Source: Acanthornis magna
Taxonomy: Eukaryota; Chordata; Aves; Passeriformes; Acanthizidae
Assembly: GCA_036785705.1 (NCBI GenBank)
Contig: JAWUZG010000354.1
Span: 62,001 to 126,000, forward strand
Length of the DNA: 64,000 bases
Direction of reading: 5' to 3'
Below are positions 37,906 through 50,409 of the stretch, in pieces. Each line of letters starts with the position of its first letter. Position 1 is the stretch's first letter. Made by a program: the position numbers and the translations under genes. Below the pieces are notes generated by a model. It was not told where the DNA came from and did no database searches. It was given only the letters and a program-made list of their open reading frames with translations.

Positions 37906-37911
37906 GTAAGT

Positions 37912-38446
37912 ATATTTTGTAATTAGCAAAACTAAAATTAAACTCCTGTTTTGTTCTTTAAAGGGAATAGACAAAGTAGGGGGTTAATCATACAATAGCA
38001 TTTGTTTCAGATGCTAACCAGAATGTTTGAAGATGTCATTGGGTTTATATTTTTCTCCTTGAAGTGTTATTCATCTGTTAGAGGAAGAAATAAATACAAA
38101 TACTCTTGGCAATATTTCAAGGAAGTTGAGCAAACAATATTTACTTTAAACACAGTAAACAAATGAAGGTTTATTTTTTATTCTCAACTCCTTTCAGTTA
38201 TAGTAATCTTGGAAGTTGTTTTAACTAAATTAAAATCTCACACACAAATGCAGTGTGTAAACTTTAGTGTCCCTATAACTTTTTCTGCCACAGGATAACT
38301 AAGGCTCTAATGCTTATCCAGTCTTTGGCTTGATGAAAATACTATTAACACTGAGTTCTTATTTATGCAGTATAATGAACAGATCTTAGATCTTGCTTCC
38401 TAAAATATGCCTGTGTCAGTTCCCTTCCCTTTCAGCTGGGGAAATA
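37912..38446. other. Non-coding DNA between candidate splice element and CR1 fragment
   Basis: AT-rich, no repeat or frame of note. Confidence 0.6.
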
Positions 38447-38520
38447 ATCACAGAATAGTTGCAAGGGACCTCTGGAGACCATGTAGTCCAAGCCAATAGT
38501 GGTGAAGTGACCCTAATAGT
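38447..38520 (-). mobile_element. CR1 LINE extreme 3' end
   Basis: The + strand reads AATCACAGAATAGTTGCAAG then GGACCTCTGGAGACCATGTA and GTCCAA, the reverse complement of a CR1 terminus including one CACAGAAT tail unit. Similarity fades after about 38,500. Confidence 0.75.
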
Positions 38521-39141
38521 AGCAATAGTGTGAAAAGATATCCTCAGCCACTCTCAGGGCTCTGACAAGGCTTGCCATCCCCTGTGGGTGCACAGGTGTT
38601 ATAAAATAAATCCAGTTTTTCTGGTGTATATCACTGCTCTCATTATTTTAAAGTCTTAGTATGGTACTCAGTTGCTGCCCAAGCAAACTTTAAAATTCAA
38701 ATGTTCATTTTTAGCTTTTTAACTTCCCAGCCTCTCCAGAAGCAGTTGTTATACTGTTAATATACTGTGAAAGGTGTTACAGCTTTGCACTGCAGTGTTG
38801 GGAATTAATAAGTGTACATGGCACATTTTTTCTTGTGGTAAGACTGATAGGCTCTCCGCACTTGACACTGATGCTGTTTGAGCACTTGATCCTCTTAGAA
38901 AGTGACTGTGTTTTCCTCCCTGTAGTTTTAACTTTGTAGAAGTTTTTTTTTTTTTGTTGTCACTCAACTCCATAGAATTCTTACTTGATGGGGGGGTTTT
39001 TGTTTGGTTTGGTTTGTTTTTTTAGTAAGATTTTTTCATTTCTTCTCTTCACAGGTGGATTTTTTTTTTTCTCTTGGGGACATTTTTATTTTGAATTCAT
39101 ATTGTTCTCTTTAACTGATCACACAACTCGCTCATCCTTAG

Positions 39142-39187
39142 TCATGGAGGATTTTTCTTTCAACTTCGCCGTGCATTAATGACACCA
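39142..39187 (+). other. Exon-like 46-nt segment with short ORF
   Basis: CTCATCCTTAG (AG at 39,140-39,141), behind a pyrimidine-rich stretch with branch-point-like CTTTAACTGAT, precedes this segment. GTAAGTTT follows at 39,188. An ATG at 39,144 opens an 11-codon ORF (MEDFSFNFAVH) ending TAA. A second, longer pyrimidine tract ending CTTCTCTTCACAG lies at 39,042-39,054, giving an alternative acceptor. CpG dinucleotides in and just before the segment are unusual here. Evidence is the splice-site pattern only. Confidence 0.25.
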
Positions 39188-39189
39188 GT

Positions 39190-42100
39190 AAGTTTATGAC
39201 CTAGTCTATGTTTGTTTTAAATTTCAGTAATTCATTTGTGTTTTTTATAACAGTGCCCTAATTATCTGATCTTCTTTGACTAAGCTTTTCTCATTTTCCC
39301 ATGGCATCTTCTCCAGAGGTTTACTTGTGCTGCCTGCTTTCTGTCATCTTTTGTAAACTGTTCTGCCACAGGATTATTGCTCTACATCAGCTAACACTTT
39401 TTTCTCTGAGATTTTTTTTAAAAAATGCATATTTTTGTATGCACATGCAAAAGTGAGGTAGATGTGAAGTCACATTTAAACACGGGCTGACAGAGCAATA
39501 AAATATGTTCACTAAAACTGTCTAGACCCACGTCTGCACATGGAGTTACATCTTCTTTGCAGAGGCCAACTCTGAATTTCTTCTGCCCTTTGAGACACCA
39601 TTATCACCTTGCATCAGTGTTCTATCTCCTGCCTGCTAAGTTGGTTACATTGTTGTTTTTCCAAAAATTTAATTTTTTGAAGGTGGGTTACAGGGCTGGT
39701 TTAGACAAATAGGAAGGAAGAATGGATGCTTTTCATTTGTGTTTTCATTTGTCCTGTCTCTCAGAAGTGAGGAGGGGAGTCTTACAGTTCTTCCTGGCAG
39801 ACTCAGCTCATGGTTCCCCTTTAGGAAAGGATTTCAAGAGGTGATTTCCTACTCTAGAGCCACATGTTGGGCCTGGAGTTAAGAAAATCTAAAAGGATCT
39901 GCTGACTAGGATTTGGCTATCCCAGTTCAAGCCACTAGCAGTTTTTTTTGCAGAAAAAGTTACCTCTGAACAGCAGAGGTAACAAAAATCTCCCTAGTCG
40001 TCCTGCTAATTCACTATTTCTCTTGTGGAGTCTTTTAATGTACTTTTTACATAACTTTCAATATGTTCTCCTAAGATTGTATGTATGTCTTGCATATCTT
40101 TCACCTTTTATCCAGAAATATCCAGAAATACTTCACCTTTCACTCCAGAAATGGAGTATATCATATATGCTTCTCGTACTGCAAAAACAGTAAGTCTTTT
40201 GGTTAAAGTGAGAACTGAAATGTTATCACAAGACACTCTGAAAAAATATGAGGCATCTCTTTAAAATAATATCCCTTATTCTTGAAGTGTCAAATAATTT
40301 TTTGTGCAATTTTTCCAGAGACTGGTTATTTAGACTGAGATAAAATTAATGAAAATTAAAATTTTCTCATATGTGAGAAATTTCTTGCATCTTCAGCTGT
40401 GTTTTATTGTGGCAAATGGTCTCAAAGGCAATGCTTTACATGCATGAAACTTTCTAGAAAAGTGACTAGTGAGTACACCTATGAGATTTATGACAATACT
40501 TCTAGAGGTCATTTTTCTTATTTGCTTTTACCTGGGATTTGCTATGCTGAAACACTTGAAAATAAGCTATTTCTTCAAAGAAACTGATGAAGATTTGTGC
40601 TCTAAAGATGGGGGTTTTAACCTCCTGTTCTGGATGAGCCTGTTTATTAAAAACAGCCTTAACAGAAAGATCATCTTCTGGTAATCTGTTGACTGTGGTT
40701 TGGTTTGGGCACTGTTGAGCATCTTCCCCGGATGGGCTTTCTGACAGTATTGGAAAGGGAAGTCTGTTCTCATTTCCACTGGCAGCAAGCTGCAGCCGTG
40801 ATCATTTAGTTTCACCATAAAATTTCAGGCACTGTTTCTTTGTTGTTTTTCCTTTGGTACCTCTTTTGCTCTTGTACTCTTAATTTTGAAGCAACACAAA
40901 ATTCTGGCCAGAAAATAGGCCTTACCTTTTCCTAAGAGTCATCAGCATTGCAAAAAGATTTGTAATACAGCAATCATCAGCTGAAATGGTGGTACTCTTC
41001 CCTTTGTCTCAGCAATTGTACAATACTTCCCTTTTATAGGCAGTCAAGATTAGCTCTCCTATTGGCTTTAGATGGTAGGGATTTACTCTCGTATAGCACC
41101 AAAATCATAAGCAATAGAAATAATTACACTGGAACCAATGCATCTAAGTAAAGCAGTTAGATTATGTATTTATTAAAATAATAATAAAATATCAGTTCAT
41201 CTCTGTTTGACTCCATCTTAACCTGCACCTGTCATATTCACCATTTTATAACTCTTTCATTACTGTGTTTCTCTCAGTGAAGGAAAGAATAAGAACTGTG
41301 CATGACTGAGAGATGCAACTGAGACTTTCAGTTCTCAATGAGTTACCCTGCTACATTTCCATCTTATGGTGCTTCTAAATGTTTTATGCTAGCTGCCTTA
41401 TTGGAATATGGAAGATGAAAATTTAGGTGCTGTCTTGATAATGTGAAAGGTATGCTCCCACTTTCACTAGGCTTTCTAAAAGCTTTGGAAAAGGAATGAT
41501 AGCAAAAGGGATATTTTATATAGCAAAAAGACATGGCACTAATTTCTTCCATCCAAAACTGTAAAATCTTTGTTTTGTGTCAGAGGATAACTACCTGAGT
41601 GTTTGACTTGCCAAAAAAGTTGAAGGGATTGATGGAAGATTTTATGGTTCAGTAGTTGTTGAAATGTAACAGGTAACTGATGCTGTTTTGGTTGTTTCCT
41701 ACTATTTCTTTAACATCCTTTAAAACAAACCCTCTTTTTAACTTTTCTAAACATTAAAACTTGCATCAAGCAATAAATTTGTTGATTGGTTTCCTGAGAG
41801 TGGAAGGGTCTCAATCTGATATTGTTTAAATTTCCCAATTTCCAGGGTGAAGGAGCATTTATAGAACAGCACAAGAGGCAATTTCGCTGCTTTGCTTTGT
41901 CAGCGTGCCTCAGGAGGAAGATCTGAGGGACCACATCTGGATTTACGAGAGGATGTCCCTCTTTTTGTGCTTTTCATCCCTTTTCCTGTCTGCAGGCCCT
42001 TTCAACAGTGTTGCAAATTAACACTAACTTCTGGGGGGGCTTTGAAGATGTTGGGTGCTCGCCTACAGTCTGGGCTGACACTGCCAAGATAATGTCCCTG

Positions 42101-43535
42101 AGCAATCAGGTGCTGCTAAATTGTGATGATCAGAATGGTTTGTTGGGACAAATTCATAGTCGTGGCTTATGGAGGAATTTCTGTTCCCTGTTACATTTTT
42201 TTTCTGAGCTTTTATTATTTTCTATGTAATGCTTTCACAACGACAGCCATTTTATTAACTTGACTTTGAAGCTGAAAAGCTACAAACTAGAGGCAGCTTA
42301 AGTGATGTTTATGCCCCACTTAGAGCAAGGGGGTTACCTGGGCCCTGGCACTGCTACTGTGTGGGTCCTCTCCTCTACATCCAGACCATTCTGAATGTGG
42401 GCAAGAGCAGGATCTCATCCTTCAGCTAAGCAGCACAATCTGGTTGTGAGCAGGGATGCTGATGCCCCTGATATGCTGGCCATGCCTGGGATCCCATGCC
42501 CTGTAATTCAGTGAGTGACTAATAGGGAAATCTGGCATATTTTTTTGACAGTAAAAATCACAGGATCTTGTAGAGGCAAACAAGGCAGTTTCAGTGGAGC
42601 TGTGCCTGCTGAGATAGTAAGCTGTGATAAAACACAGTCTGAAAATAATTTAGCTCTTTTTGGAAGGAAACAATTCAGAGTATATATGCTTAAAGTCCTT
42701 GCGGGTTTAGTCATTGTCTAATGTAACTACAACAAAAATTCAAATCCTATTCCTATGATGAGCTTCCATGTGGTTATCACTGAGACATGGTCATTTGTCA
42801 AAACTTAATGGACCACAAAAAATGAGTGTCTCAACAACTGCATCTATATTCATGTTTTAATTCAGATCAGGGATGCTCCTCTGAAGTGAATTTCCTAGTT
42901 GGTCCCCTTTGATTGGTCTTGGTTGAACAGCAGTGCACGAAGAATGTGAAGTTGATGGTTTTTTTTTAATGAGACTAAACTAGAGGATGTGCTCAGGGAG
43001 TCTTGAATGCACACCAGGTATGTGTGAGCTTCAGGACAAGGCATCAAAGCAGAGCTAGTCTGAAGTTTGAACAGAGAAACAGCAAAATCTGAAATACATA
43101 GAGTAGGGATGACAGATCCTCAGCAGTGTATTTTGGTATATAGATCAGTTCCTATTTGCCTGTAATAGTGCTTAGTACTGGTAAAATACCACAGAAATGT
43201 GTGTTATTCTGCACGTCGGAAAGTGAGTCTTAGTATGTGAGGAATGTCAAAGCTGAGAATTTGGAATGGATGTCTCTGCCCAGTTTTAAAATGTATTTAT
43301 GCGTATTTAGCATTTCTGCAACTGAAAAACTAATTCTTGATTGTATCCAAAAAGAGGACCCTTGCTTTAGTGTTAGAGATGCAAGAACCTTTTCCTTCAG
43401 TTGCAGGGTGAGTGCAGCTCACTCTGCAGAGCTCTGTAGTGATGTGCTGTGCCTTTTCCACATACTCTGAAGAATGAGTCCAAAGAAAAATGACTCTTTG
43501 GGGTCAATGGCAAATAAACCTTCCCTCCTTTTCTT
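39190..43535. other. Non-coding DNA, no gene recognised
   Basis: AT-rich; short frames only (longest about 83 codons). ATCCAGAAAT is duplicated near 40,115-40,135. No CR1 or RNA gene recognised. Confidence 0.55.
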
Positions 43536-43539
43536 ACAG

Positions 43540-43701
43540 GTGGTCCTTAATCCCCAGAAAAATCAGAGCAGCTAGTTGTGTTGGGGCATTGTTGCTGTGT
43601 CTTAGTCTTACGCATACTTTGGAGAATGAAGGTTGCTGTGAGTTTTAGCAAAATTCTGTTCCAGGCACTGTGCAAAGCTTCAGTGCCTCTCCATGTCCCA
43701 G
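43540..43701 (+). other. Exon-like segment (162 nt)
   Basis: A very strong acceptor, CCTTCCCTCCTTTTCTTACAG (AG at 43,538-43,539), precedes the segment. A consensus donor GTCCCAG|GTGAGCA lies at 43,702. No frame is open throughout: the best runs about 35 codons before a TAG. A non-coding exon is possible. The minus strand has an overlapping 78-codon frame with no recognisable product. Confidence 0.25.
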
Positions 43702-44110
43702 GTGAGCATGTCTGAGTAACAACACAATGATCCAGCTCATGAAGCTGCAGAATGAAGTCCTGTGTTACTGAAGGCTGCAGCAAGAGGTCATGAAGTGGCT
43801 GGTGTGACTAAACTAGTGTGGCAGTGTTAGGGAGGCTGCTGCTGAATGAGAGAGAAAAACTGACTGGAAAAGACAAGAGTCAAGGAGCAGAGATGAGCGC
43901 CCTGTAAAAAACATTCATAGGCCATAACAGAGTCCAACAAAGGTTTTTTAATTAGTAACACTAAAGATGGGTTAGAAAATTGCACCTGGACCAGCATTAT
44001 TCACATATGGGGTGAAGTTCGTAAGGATTTAATTTCAGCAGTAATAGTTTCCTCTTATAAATAACAGTCTGAAGCTGCTACACCAAGGAGGTTGCTGTTA
44101 TTGCCTTATT
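43702..44110. other. Non-coding DNA, nothing recognised
   Basis: No frame or repeat of note between the exon-like segment and the G-run. Confidence 0.6.
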
Positions 44111-44130
44111 GGGGGGGGTGGGGGGGTGGG
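44111..44130 (+). repeat. G-run with quadruplex potential
   Basis: G8-T-G7-T-G3 in 20 bases, in otherwise AT-rich DNA. At least four G-triplets can be drawn from it, so a G-quadruplex on the + strand is plausible. Confidence 0.9.
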
Positions 44131-45365
44131 AAGTGAATACTGGAGGGGTGAAATTACTTGTTTCAAGTCACTCAGCTGATCCAAACAGATTGAGCAGCAA
44201 TTCCCAGTCTCCCTAAAGTATCAGAGCAGTGCATAGTGTGTGCAGTATATATAAACCAACAAACACCAGTTTGTGACTCTGTGGCACAGCATGGCGGGGC
44301 TCACCCAGCATCTGGGAGCTGCCTCCTCAGTACCTGGATCTGGGATAGGGAGGAGGAAGACTGGGGGTGGACTCGTCCTTCTCCCACGAGTGGCCAAGGT
44401 CTTCCAGTTGCTACCAAAAACTATGTGCAGTCATGCAAAATTAATATATAATCCAAGTGTGTAGGTTGAGTGGTTGATATGAGCTACTGTGGTGGCCAAA
44501 TTTTGTTGAGTGCCAATACTGTCAGCAAGTTGTCCCTCATCATTTTGTAGGTATTAGTAAGTTCATTTCGTGTTCTTTGATAGTGCTTATTATCTAAATT
44601 ATTTTAAATGGTTTGTGTCAGTTCAGTAAATACTGGTTATGATTTAAAAAGCATTTTCACAGGTGCTTTACTACATTTGTATTCAAGAGGCATATGCTCC
44701 TTTGCATACATCATATAGATAGGCAGTCACTTTCAGAAGTTGATGTTTCACCCATGTATGGATGGATTTCTATGAGATGAAGTAGAGACTTCTCTGTCAG
44801 AGAAAACCATTGTAACTCTCAAATTCTTTGGTCTTGTCATTTTATTCCAAAGCGTGCAAATGACTTCCAGGCATAAAATCTCCAGAAAGTATTTGTAACT
44901 TTGCATGAGGAGCCTGATCCAAAGGTTTCCTTCTTTCAAAGCTGCTGGAAAGTAGGCAGCATGTGTGTCACCTGCCAGAGCAGCCTCAGGCTCTAGCTCA
45001 CCCTCCTCGTGGCAGAGCTGTACTCAGGCTGTATTCATGGCACCGTGCTGGCTTCTGCTTTAGTTACCAGATCCACTTTCACACCTTCCGACTTGTCTTC
45101 CAGGCTTCCGAGGGAGGCCCGACCATGTCAGGGTGGGTGTGTGAAGGGTGAAAGTGAAGCAGGGATGTCGAGAAGGCTTTCCAGGCGTTCCTGCCAGCCC
45201 CTTTCTCTGCCCACTGTCCCTGTGCTCAGTGTCGCTCCCGCGCTGCATTCTCCCTCCTGCCCAGTGGATGGCAATGATGTCCCGGTTTTGCTCGAAGGGA
45301 GCCGGTGCCCCATCCACGATGGGTGTGCCACGTTCCCGAGGACTGCATCCCAATTATTCCCATGA
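44131..45365. other. Non-coding DNA; GC- and CpG-richer patch near 45.0-45.35 kb
   Basis: Between about 44,960 and 45,360 CpG dinucleotides are more frequent than elsewhere, and frames of 80-118 codons are open on both strands. None resembles a known protein. The patch is short and could be a decayed repeat or a small regulatory island. Confidence 0.45.
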
Positions 45366-45440
45366 TTCATTTTTACTACTACTACTTCTCTTTTTTTTTT
45401 CTTATACTTTTTTTCTTCCCCCCCCCCTTTCCTTTTAAAA
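45366..45440 (+). repeat. Pyrimidine tract with ACT, T and C runs
   Basis: (ACT)n-like start, then T9, T7 and a run of about 11 C before CCTTTTAAAA. Low-complexity pyrimidine DNA. Confidence 0.85.
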
Positions 45441-45592
45441 TTATTTTCTCCCCATTCCCTGTAAGCTAACTGTGCTGTTGTGATGGTCTGTGGTGCCGAC
45501 TCAGGATATTTTGGCTTAGATTTAGTTAAGCACTTGCACAGATGTCACTGATTCTGTGTGATCGTAGACCTCTTACGAAATGCCATGATAAA

Positions 45593-45650
45593 GGAGGACA
45601 GGCTTCATGATTAAATGGCCCCTTCCAGACCTTAAATATTATGAATCTCA
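45593..45650 (+). mobile_element. Possible CR1 3' end relic
   Basis: GGCTTCATGATTAAATGGCC, CCTTCCAGACC and ATTATGAATCT follow the order of a CR1 3' end (GATGATC, CCCTTCCAACC, ATTCTATGA). Divergence is high and the fragment is short, so this could be coincidence. Confidence 0.4.
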
Positions 45651-46062
45651 CTTCTGCGGTACAGTGGAAAGACGATTAGGACTTCCTACACTACGAAGGA
45701 AGAAAGGGAGGTGAAATTTTTAACTGAAACTTCCAAATATATTTCTCCTACTTCCACAACCTCAGGGTCAACTGCTCTAGGTAACAGGAACTTTAATTAC
45801 TTTCAGTAACTTGCCAGGGACAAACACTATTTATGTGCCATATCTACTACCATCATGATACCATAAACATGCTGCTGTTGGGAATGGTTTCTACTGCCTA
45901 GTTTCTATGTAAATATCCAAGAATGCGTGCATTTTGGAGATGCTGGGGTTTTCTAGCTACCACTTAATTATATGAAAACTGAACTAGACTACATTTGGTA
46001 AGAATTGGCTATAAACCAAAGGGTCTATTCTTTAGACAGACTAATCAGTAAAAAAATCCACG

Positions 46063-46125
46063 ATAAAATAATAATAATAATAACAACAATAATAACAAAT
46101 CATAATAAATATAATAAATAAATAG
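46063..46125 (+). repeat. (ATA/AAC/AAT)n trinucleotide-rich microsatellite
   Basis: Interrupted trinucleotide array of ATA, ACA and AAT units across about 60 bp. Confidence 0.9.
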
Positions 46126-46758
46126 TTAGCATTGAATAGAGTGAGGGCAATTTTTGAAGAGGAAAGTATTGCTCCTTCACATTCTTGTCCATCTGTTTTT
46201 TTAGGCTTTTCTATACATTCAATCAGCATAATGCCTAAGTGAGTAATGTAATAAGAAAGCAGTATTAGAGATTTGCTGGATTCTGGTATGTGATTTAACG
46301 GCTATGTGCTTATCCTTTGAAAGATATTTATGAAGACAATGTATGTATGCACTGCTGCACTGAGAAGTGTTTTTTAGTCCGTTGACTGTTAGGATATTTT
46401 TCAAAGCTGTTGACGTTTTTTTGTAATGTAACTCTTTTAAAGCTACTCTGAAAGGAGGTCCAGTCACCACTAATTCCTGTGTAAATGAAGCATAATCACT
46501 CAGAGAAGAGACCCTTTATTTAGTGAGTTTAAAGCTCATTATACAATTTTGTAGGGGGAAAATTACCCTGCCTGTAAATTAACTGCATTTCCTAATGAAT
46601 AACTTGTCAATTTTTTCAGCCTCCTTTGATAGGAATAAGAATTACAGTGGCATTGGAAAGTAAAATCATGCTGTTCTTACTGGCAGTTTTTTCCAGTTGT
46701 AGAAGAAATTATAACTGTGAACACATTTTGATTCAGATTAATCTCAACAAGTAACATG

Positions 46759-46784
46759 GTCATGGTGTTTTGTCATGGTGTTTT
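46759..46784 (+). repeat. Tandem duplication of GTCATGGTGTTTT
   Basis: Two adjacent 13-mers, identical, the second followed by extra T. Local slippage duplication. Confidence 0.85.
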
Positions 46785-49700
46785 TTCATCTCTTTCCACC
46801 TCCTTTATTAGAGCCTAAAGCCAGCTCCATCAGCCTTACTCCTGGTATATGATGACACAAATTCTCTAGAGGCATGTGGCTTTCTCAAGCAATAAAGCAT
46901 CATTATGCTCCTCATTTCTGAGGATGCACTATTTCACCTGTGAGTTGTGTTTCAAGGGACAAACTAGCAGAACTCATCAGGTTAATTTTCCCAAAAAACA
47001 AGGCTTTCATCCTCCCATCAGGCTTGCAAAGGCAAGCCTATTTACCACAGGTGTCTGTGCTTATCTAGTTCTATCCTGACACTTGTAGATGGCAGCAAAT
47101 AGATGGCATTTTAAGTGCTTTGGCTGCAGCTACCGCAACAGGAGTGCTAAAAGACAAAATAATTGTTCTTGAGGTGGCTGTCCTCTTCCGAGCAGCAGCA
47201 GCCTCAGTGCACATTAACAAGCCAAGCCGGTGCCTGTGGCTCTGCAGTGCGTGCACGGCCGTCTGCTGAGGCAGGTGTCGTGACTCCACTTCAGCAGCTA
47301 AAAGCAGAGATATATGGAGCTGCTGTAATGTTGGAAATAATTTTAAGAATTCCTGGAATAATTGCTTTTTCCTGAAATTGGTTATGTTTTATTATATAGA
47401 TATTAATTGTATGTACTTATAGGGAATGGTTGGTTTTCTTTCATTTGGGAAAGGTATAAATTTAGGGGCATATGGATTAGTATCCTCAGAGTTTCTTTTT
47501 TCCTGCTTTGGCCAATTTTCAGCTGCATAAAATAAAGGTTTAAGATTAGTTTGGCTTTGAAAAATAACATTCAGACCAACCATAAAGAAGTATTCAGAAA
47601 GGTCATCTCAGTGTGTGGGTGCTTTCTTCATTTCTTCACACAATAACTCTGTTCTACAATAACAGCAAGCAGCAAGTTCTTTGCAGTAGTTTTCAGTATA
47701 TTAAAATTAGTGAAAGATTAAATGGGGGTTTGTTACATTTGATCAATGTGAAACTTCATATCAGCATGAACAATATTCCTTCAGCAGTTAGGGCCTGGTA
47801 TTGAAATTCTGCTGCTGGACAGTGGTTTTGGGTCAGGCTACTGAAGAAGGTCAATGGTTTCAGAGTTGCTTGTGGTCCAGCACGGAAGAGCAAAGCTGTT
47901 TCTCAGATCCTGGTTCCTCTGATTTCTGTGTAGATTCCTCTTTAACACATAGGGCTGTCCATACTTGTCAAACAGGTCAGCATGGTGAAAAAACATATTT
48001 CTATTTTGCATGGAATCAGAATGTAGCTTCCTGAAGTTAGTGTAAAAAAGTCTGAATTGTCAATAGTTTCGGGTTTGCACACCACCACTGATTTTCAGTG
48101 CTCAACAGGAGGTGCTCATCACTTCTTCAAGGTGATGTGTCTCTGCTTAGCATCTTCAGCACCTGAAGACAGACCCCTGAGAGAGTCACAATACTAAAAT
48201 CCATTCTCTTTGGAAATGTGAAAACAAAATAGTGTGAATTTCCTATAGCAGACATTTCTGTGGAAAAATTTTTTTTTCTGATGAAATTAAAGTTTTTTGT
48301 TTGATTTCATCCTTGATGTATTTTATATTTTAAAATTGAAAAGAGAAATAAGATTGGTTATTGCACAGAACCAATAGCTAGCATAAACAAAGCTATTGGA
48401 TGAAGGAAATGAAAAATAAGCAAGTTGGAGGTGAAAAGTGCATTACTCCATTGCTACTCTGATAATTAGAGAGAAAAAATTAACAGTTGCCATAAAGTGC
48501 TTTAAACATGAGAGTTTCTTATTAGGTTCTTCAAGAATGTAATTAATTACTTGCAGCCACATATGTTCTTTGTGTCATGGTGTGGAGTACCAGCATTTCA
48601 TTAAAACCCAGTTCAATAATAACAGGTCACTCGAGATGTCTTTTGCTCTGGAGAAGGTTGGGAAGCCGAATGCCTGCTGCTTCATCCCTCTTGTGCTGTG
48701 CCAGCACACTGAGTTGAGTAGGAGGAGAGGGCAAGCTGAGCATACCAGGGTCGCGTTCCAGAAAGCCCCTTGGTCTGGGTGACAGTGCTCATGGGAGACC
48801 TGGGAGCAGAGGGATGGCAGAGGGCTGGTAAACACATAACAGGGCAGCCAGCACAGAGTTCTGATAAAGACACTGCGAGTCACAGTCAAATTCCTACCGA
48901 AAGGAAGTCCCATGGTTATGAAGAAATAATTAATAATAATATAAAATAAATGCAAGTGCTATATTGTCCTAGTGACAGAGGTTTTGGACTTTAACAATTT
49001 TTTTTTTTTTAGCAACAAGTCGTGGGTTAAATACTCACAGCTCCTGTGCCGCCCTAGTGCCTTAGCTAGTTTGCACTGACAGTGAAGTTAAGAGAAGGAT
49101 GGGTGGACATGTTGTTGGAGACCCTCTGCATGTCACTTTTATTAATCTCTTAAGGAATGAGATACCAGAGGGGCAGATTTTGTCTGGTACAATTCATGTT
49201 ACTTTTGAGGGATGGGCTGAAATGTGTGCAAGGGTAAGAAGGTGCCCTTGGTGCCCAGCGGGATTTGGGAATTGAGAAACATTTTGGTAACACCAGTTCT
49301 CTGGAGGCGCAGGTATCACCGCTGGTATCCCGAGAGAGTCCTGACAGACTGTTGGGAGCCACTTCATCATTCCATTGTCACAGGGTGTAGGGTGCTCTCT
49401 CATGGAGTATGAAGCAAACAGAAAACGTTTCCCATGCAGCTTGAAGCCCTGTCCTGCACCACCTTCCACTTGTGACCTTCCTTTTGAAATACATTTTACT
49501 GGCATTACAAGAAAACACATTAGGCTCCTGGAATTGTGCTTAGAGTAAATGAAGAGCAACATATGTTGTGCAATTGCACCCTATTGTTTTATATTATACT
49601 TTGAGAAGAATTTTTGCAATTAGATTGTTGTTGAAGTCAACAAAGTACAAACATAGGGAGCAGAGTGTTTTTGATAGGGAGGGACCCTGTCAGTAGCTGA

Positions 49701-50364
49701 TTGAGGATTCCTTTTATCTTAAATATGATTTAATGCTCTGTGGAAAGAATTAAGAATCCCATTTTACACTGAAGCATGCTGTTAATGTGCATATAAAAAC
49801 CTCAGCAATTTTATTGACAGTTATGAATTTACAGCTGCTGGTGGTGAATTTTTTTGAAAGACTGCTTCCCTTTCCCCAATTCTTTGCAGACCATTGTCAT
49901 AGTTTGCTATTAGCTAAGGCAGAACCTCATTTAACAGAAATGCATAGGTCTTCAATTTCACTGTATACATGAGGAAAAAAGAAAATCAATGTGAAGCCTG
50001 GACTCAGTCTGCTGATGCCAGAGATGACTATCTGTAGCATACAGAAAGAAACCCTGGCTCAGATTAGTTTTTCTTTACCCTTTGGATGTTAAAAATGACA
50101 GGAAGAGGCTACTGCTGGTGAGAGTTGTTATGACTATTATCCTCTGGTCAAATTTGGTGTTAATCCTAGAGACTGTTAGTGCGTGTAGAAATATTTCAAG
50201 TACTCAGTATTAATTTAGTATTAATTTATATTTATTATTATCATTTATATTATATTCATTGATGGGAAGATGAGTATTAAGAAACAATTTGTGCATTTGC
50301 AGTTTCACATTTGCATTGAATATCCATTGTTTGTGTGTGCGAATGATTGCCATGCACCCAGGAC
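46785..50364. other. Non-coding DNA, no gene recognised
   Basis: AT-rich with GC-richer patches near 47.2, 48.6-48.9 and 49.15-49.5 kb, where minus-strand frames of 122-126 codons occur (48,575-48,955 and 49,194-49,562). No domain is recognisable and several frames overlap on both strands, so I do not call genes. Confidence 0.5.
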
Positions 50365-50409
50365 TATATGTGTATGTAAATATATATATAAAAATATATA
50401 TACACACAG
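50365..50409 (+). repeat. Alternating TA/TG/CA microsatellite
   Basis: TATATG-TGTATG-TA-AATATATATATA-AAAATATATATA-CACACA: a short, interrupted purine-pyrimidine alternating tract. Confidence 0.85.

Noticed and set aside
45593..45650. Possible ancient SINE (MIR-like) instead of CR1.
   Set aside because: The terminal words fit CR1 at least as well and no tRNA-derived A/B boxes are visible upstream.
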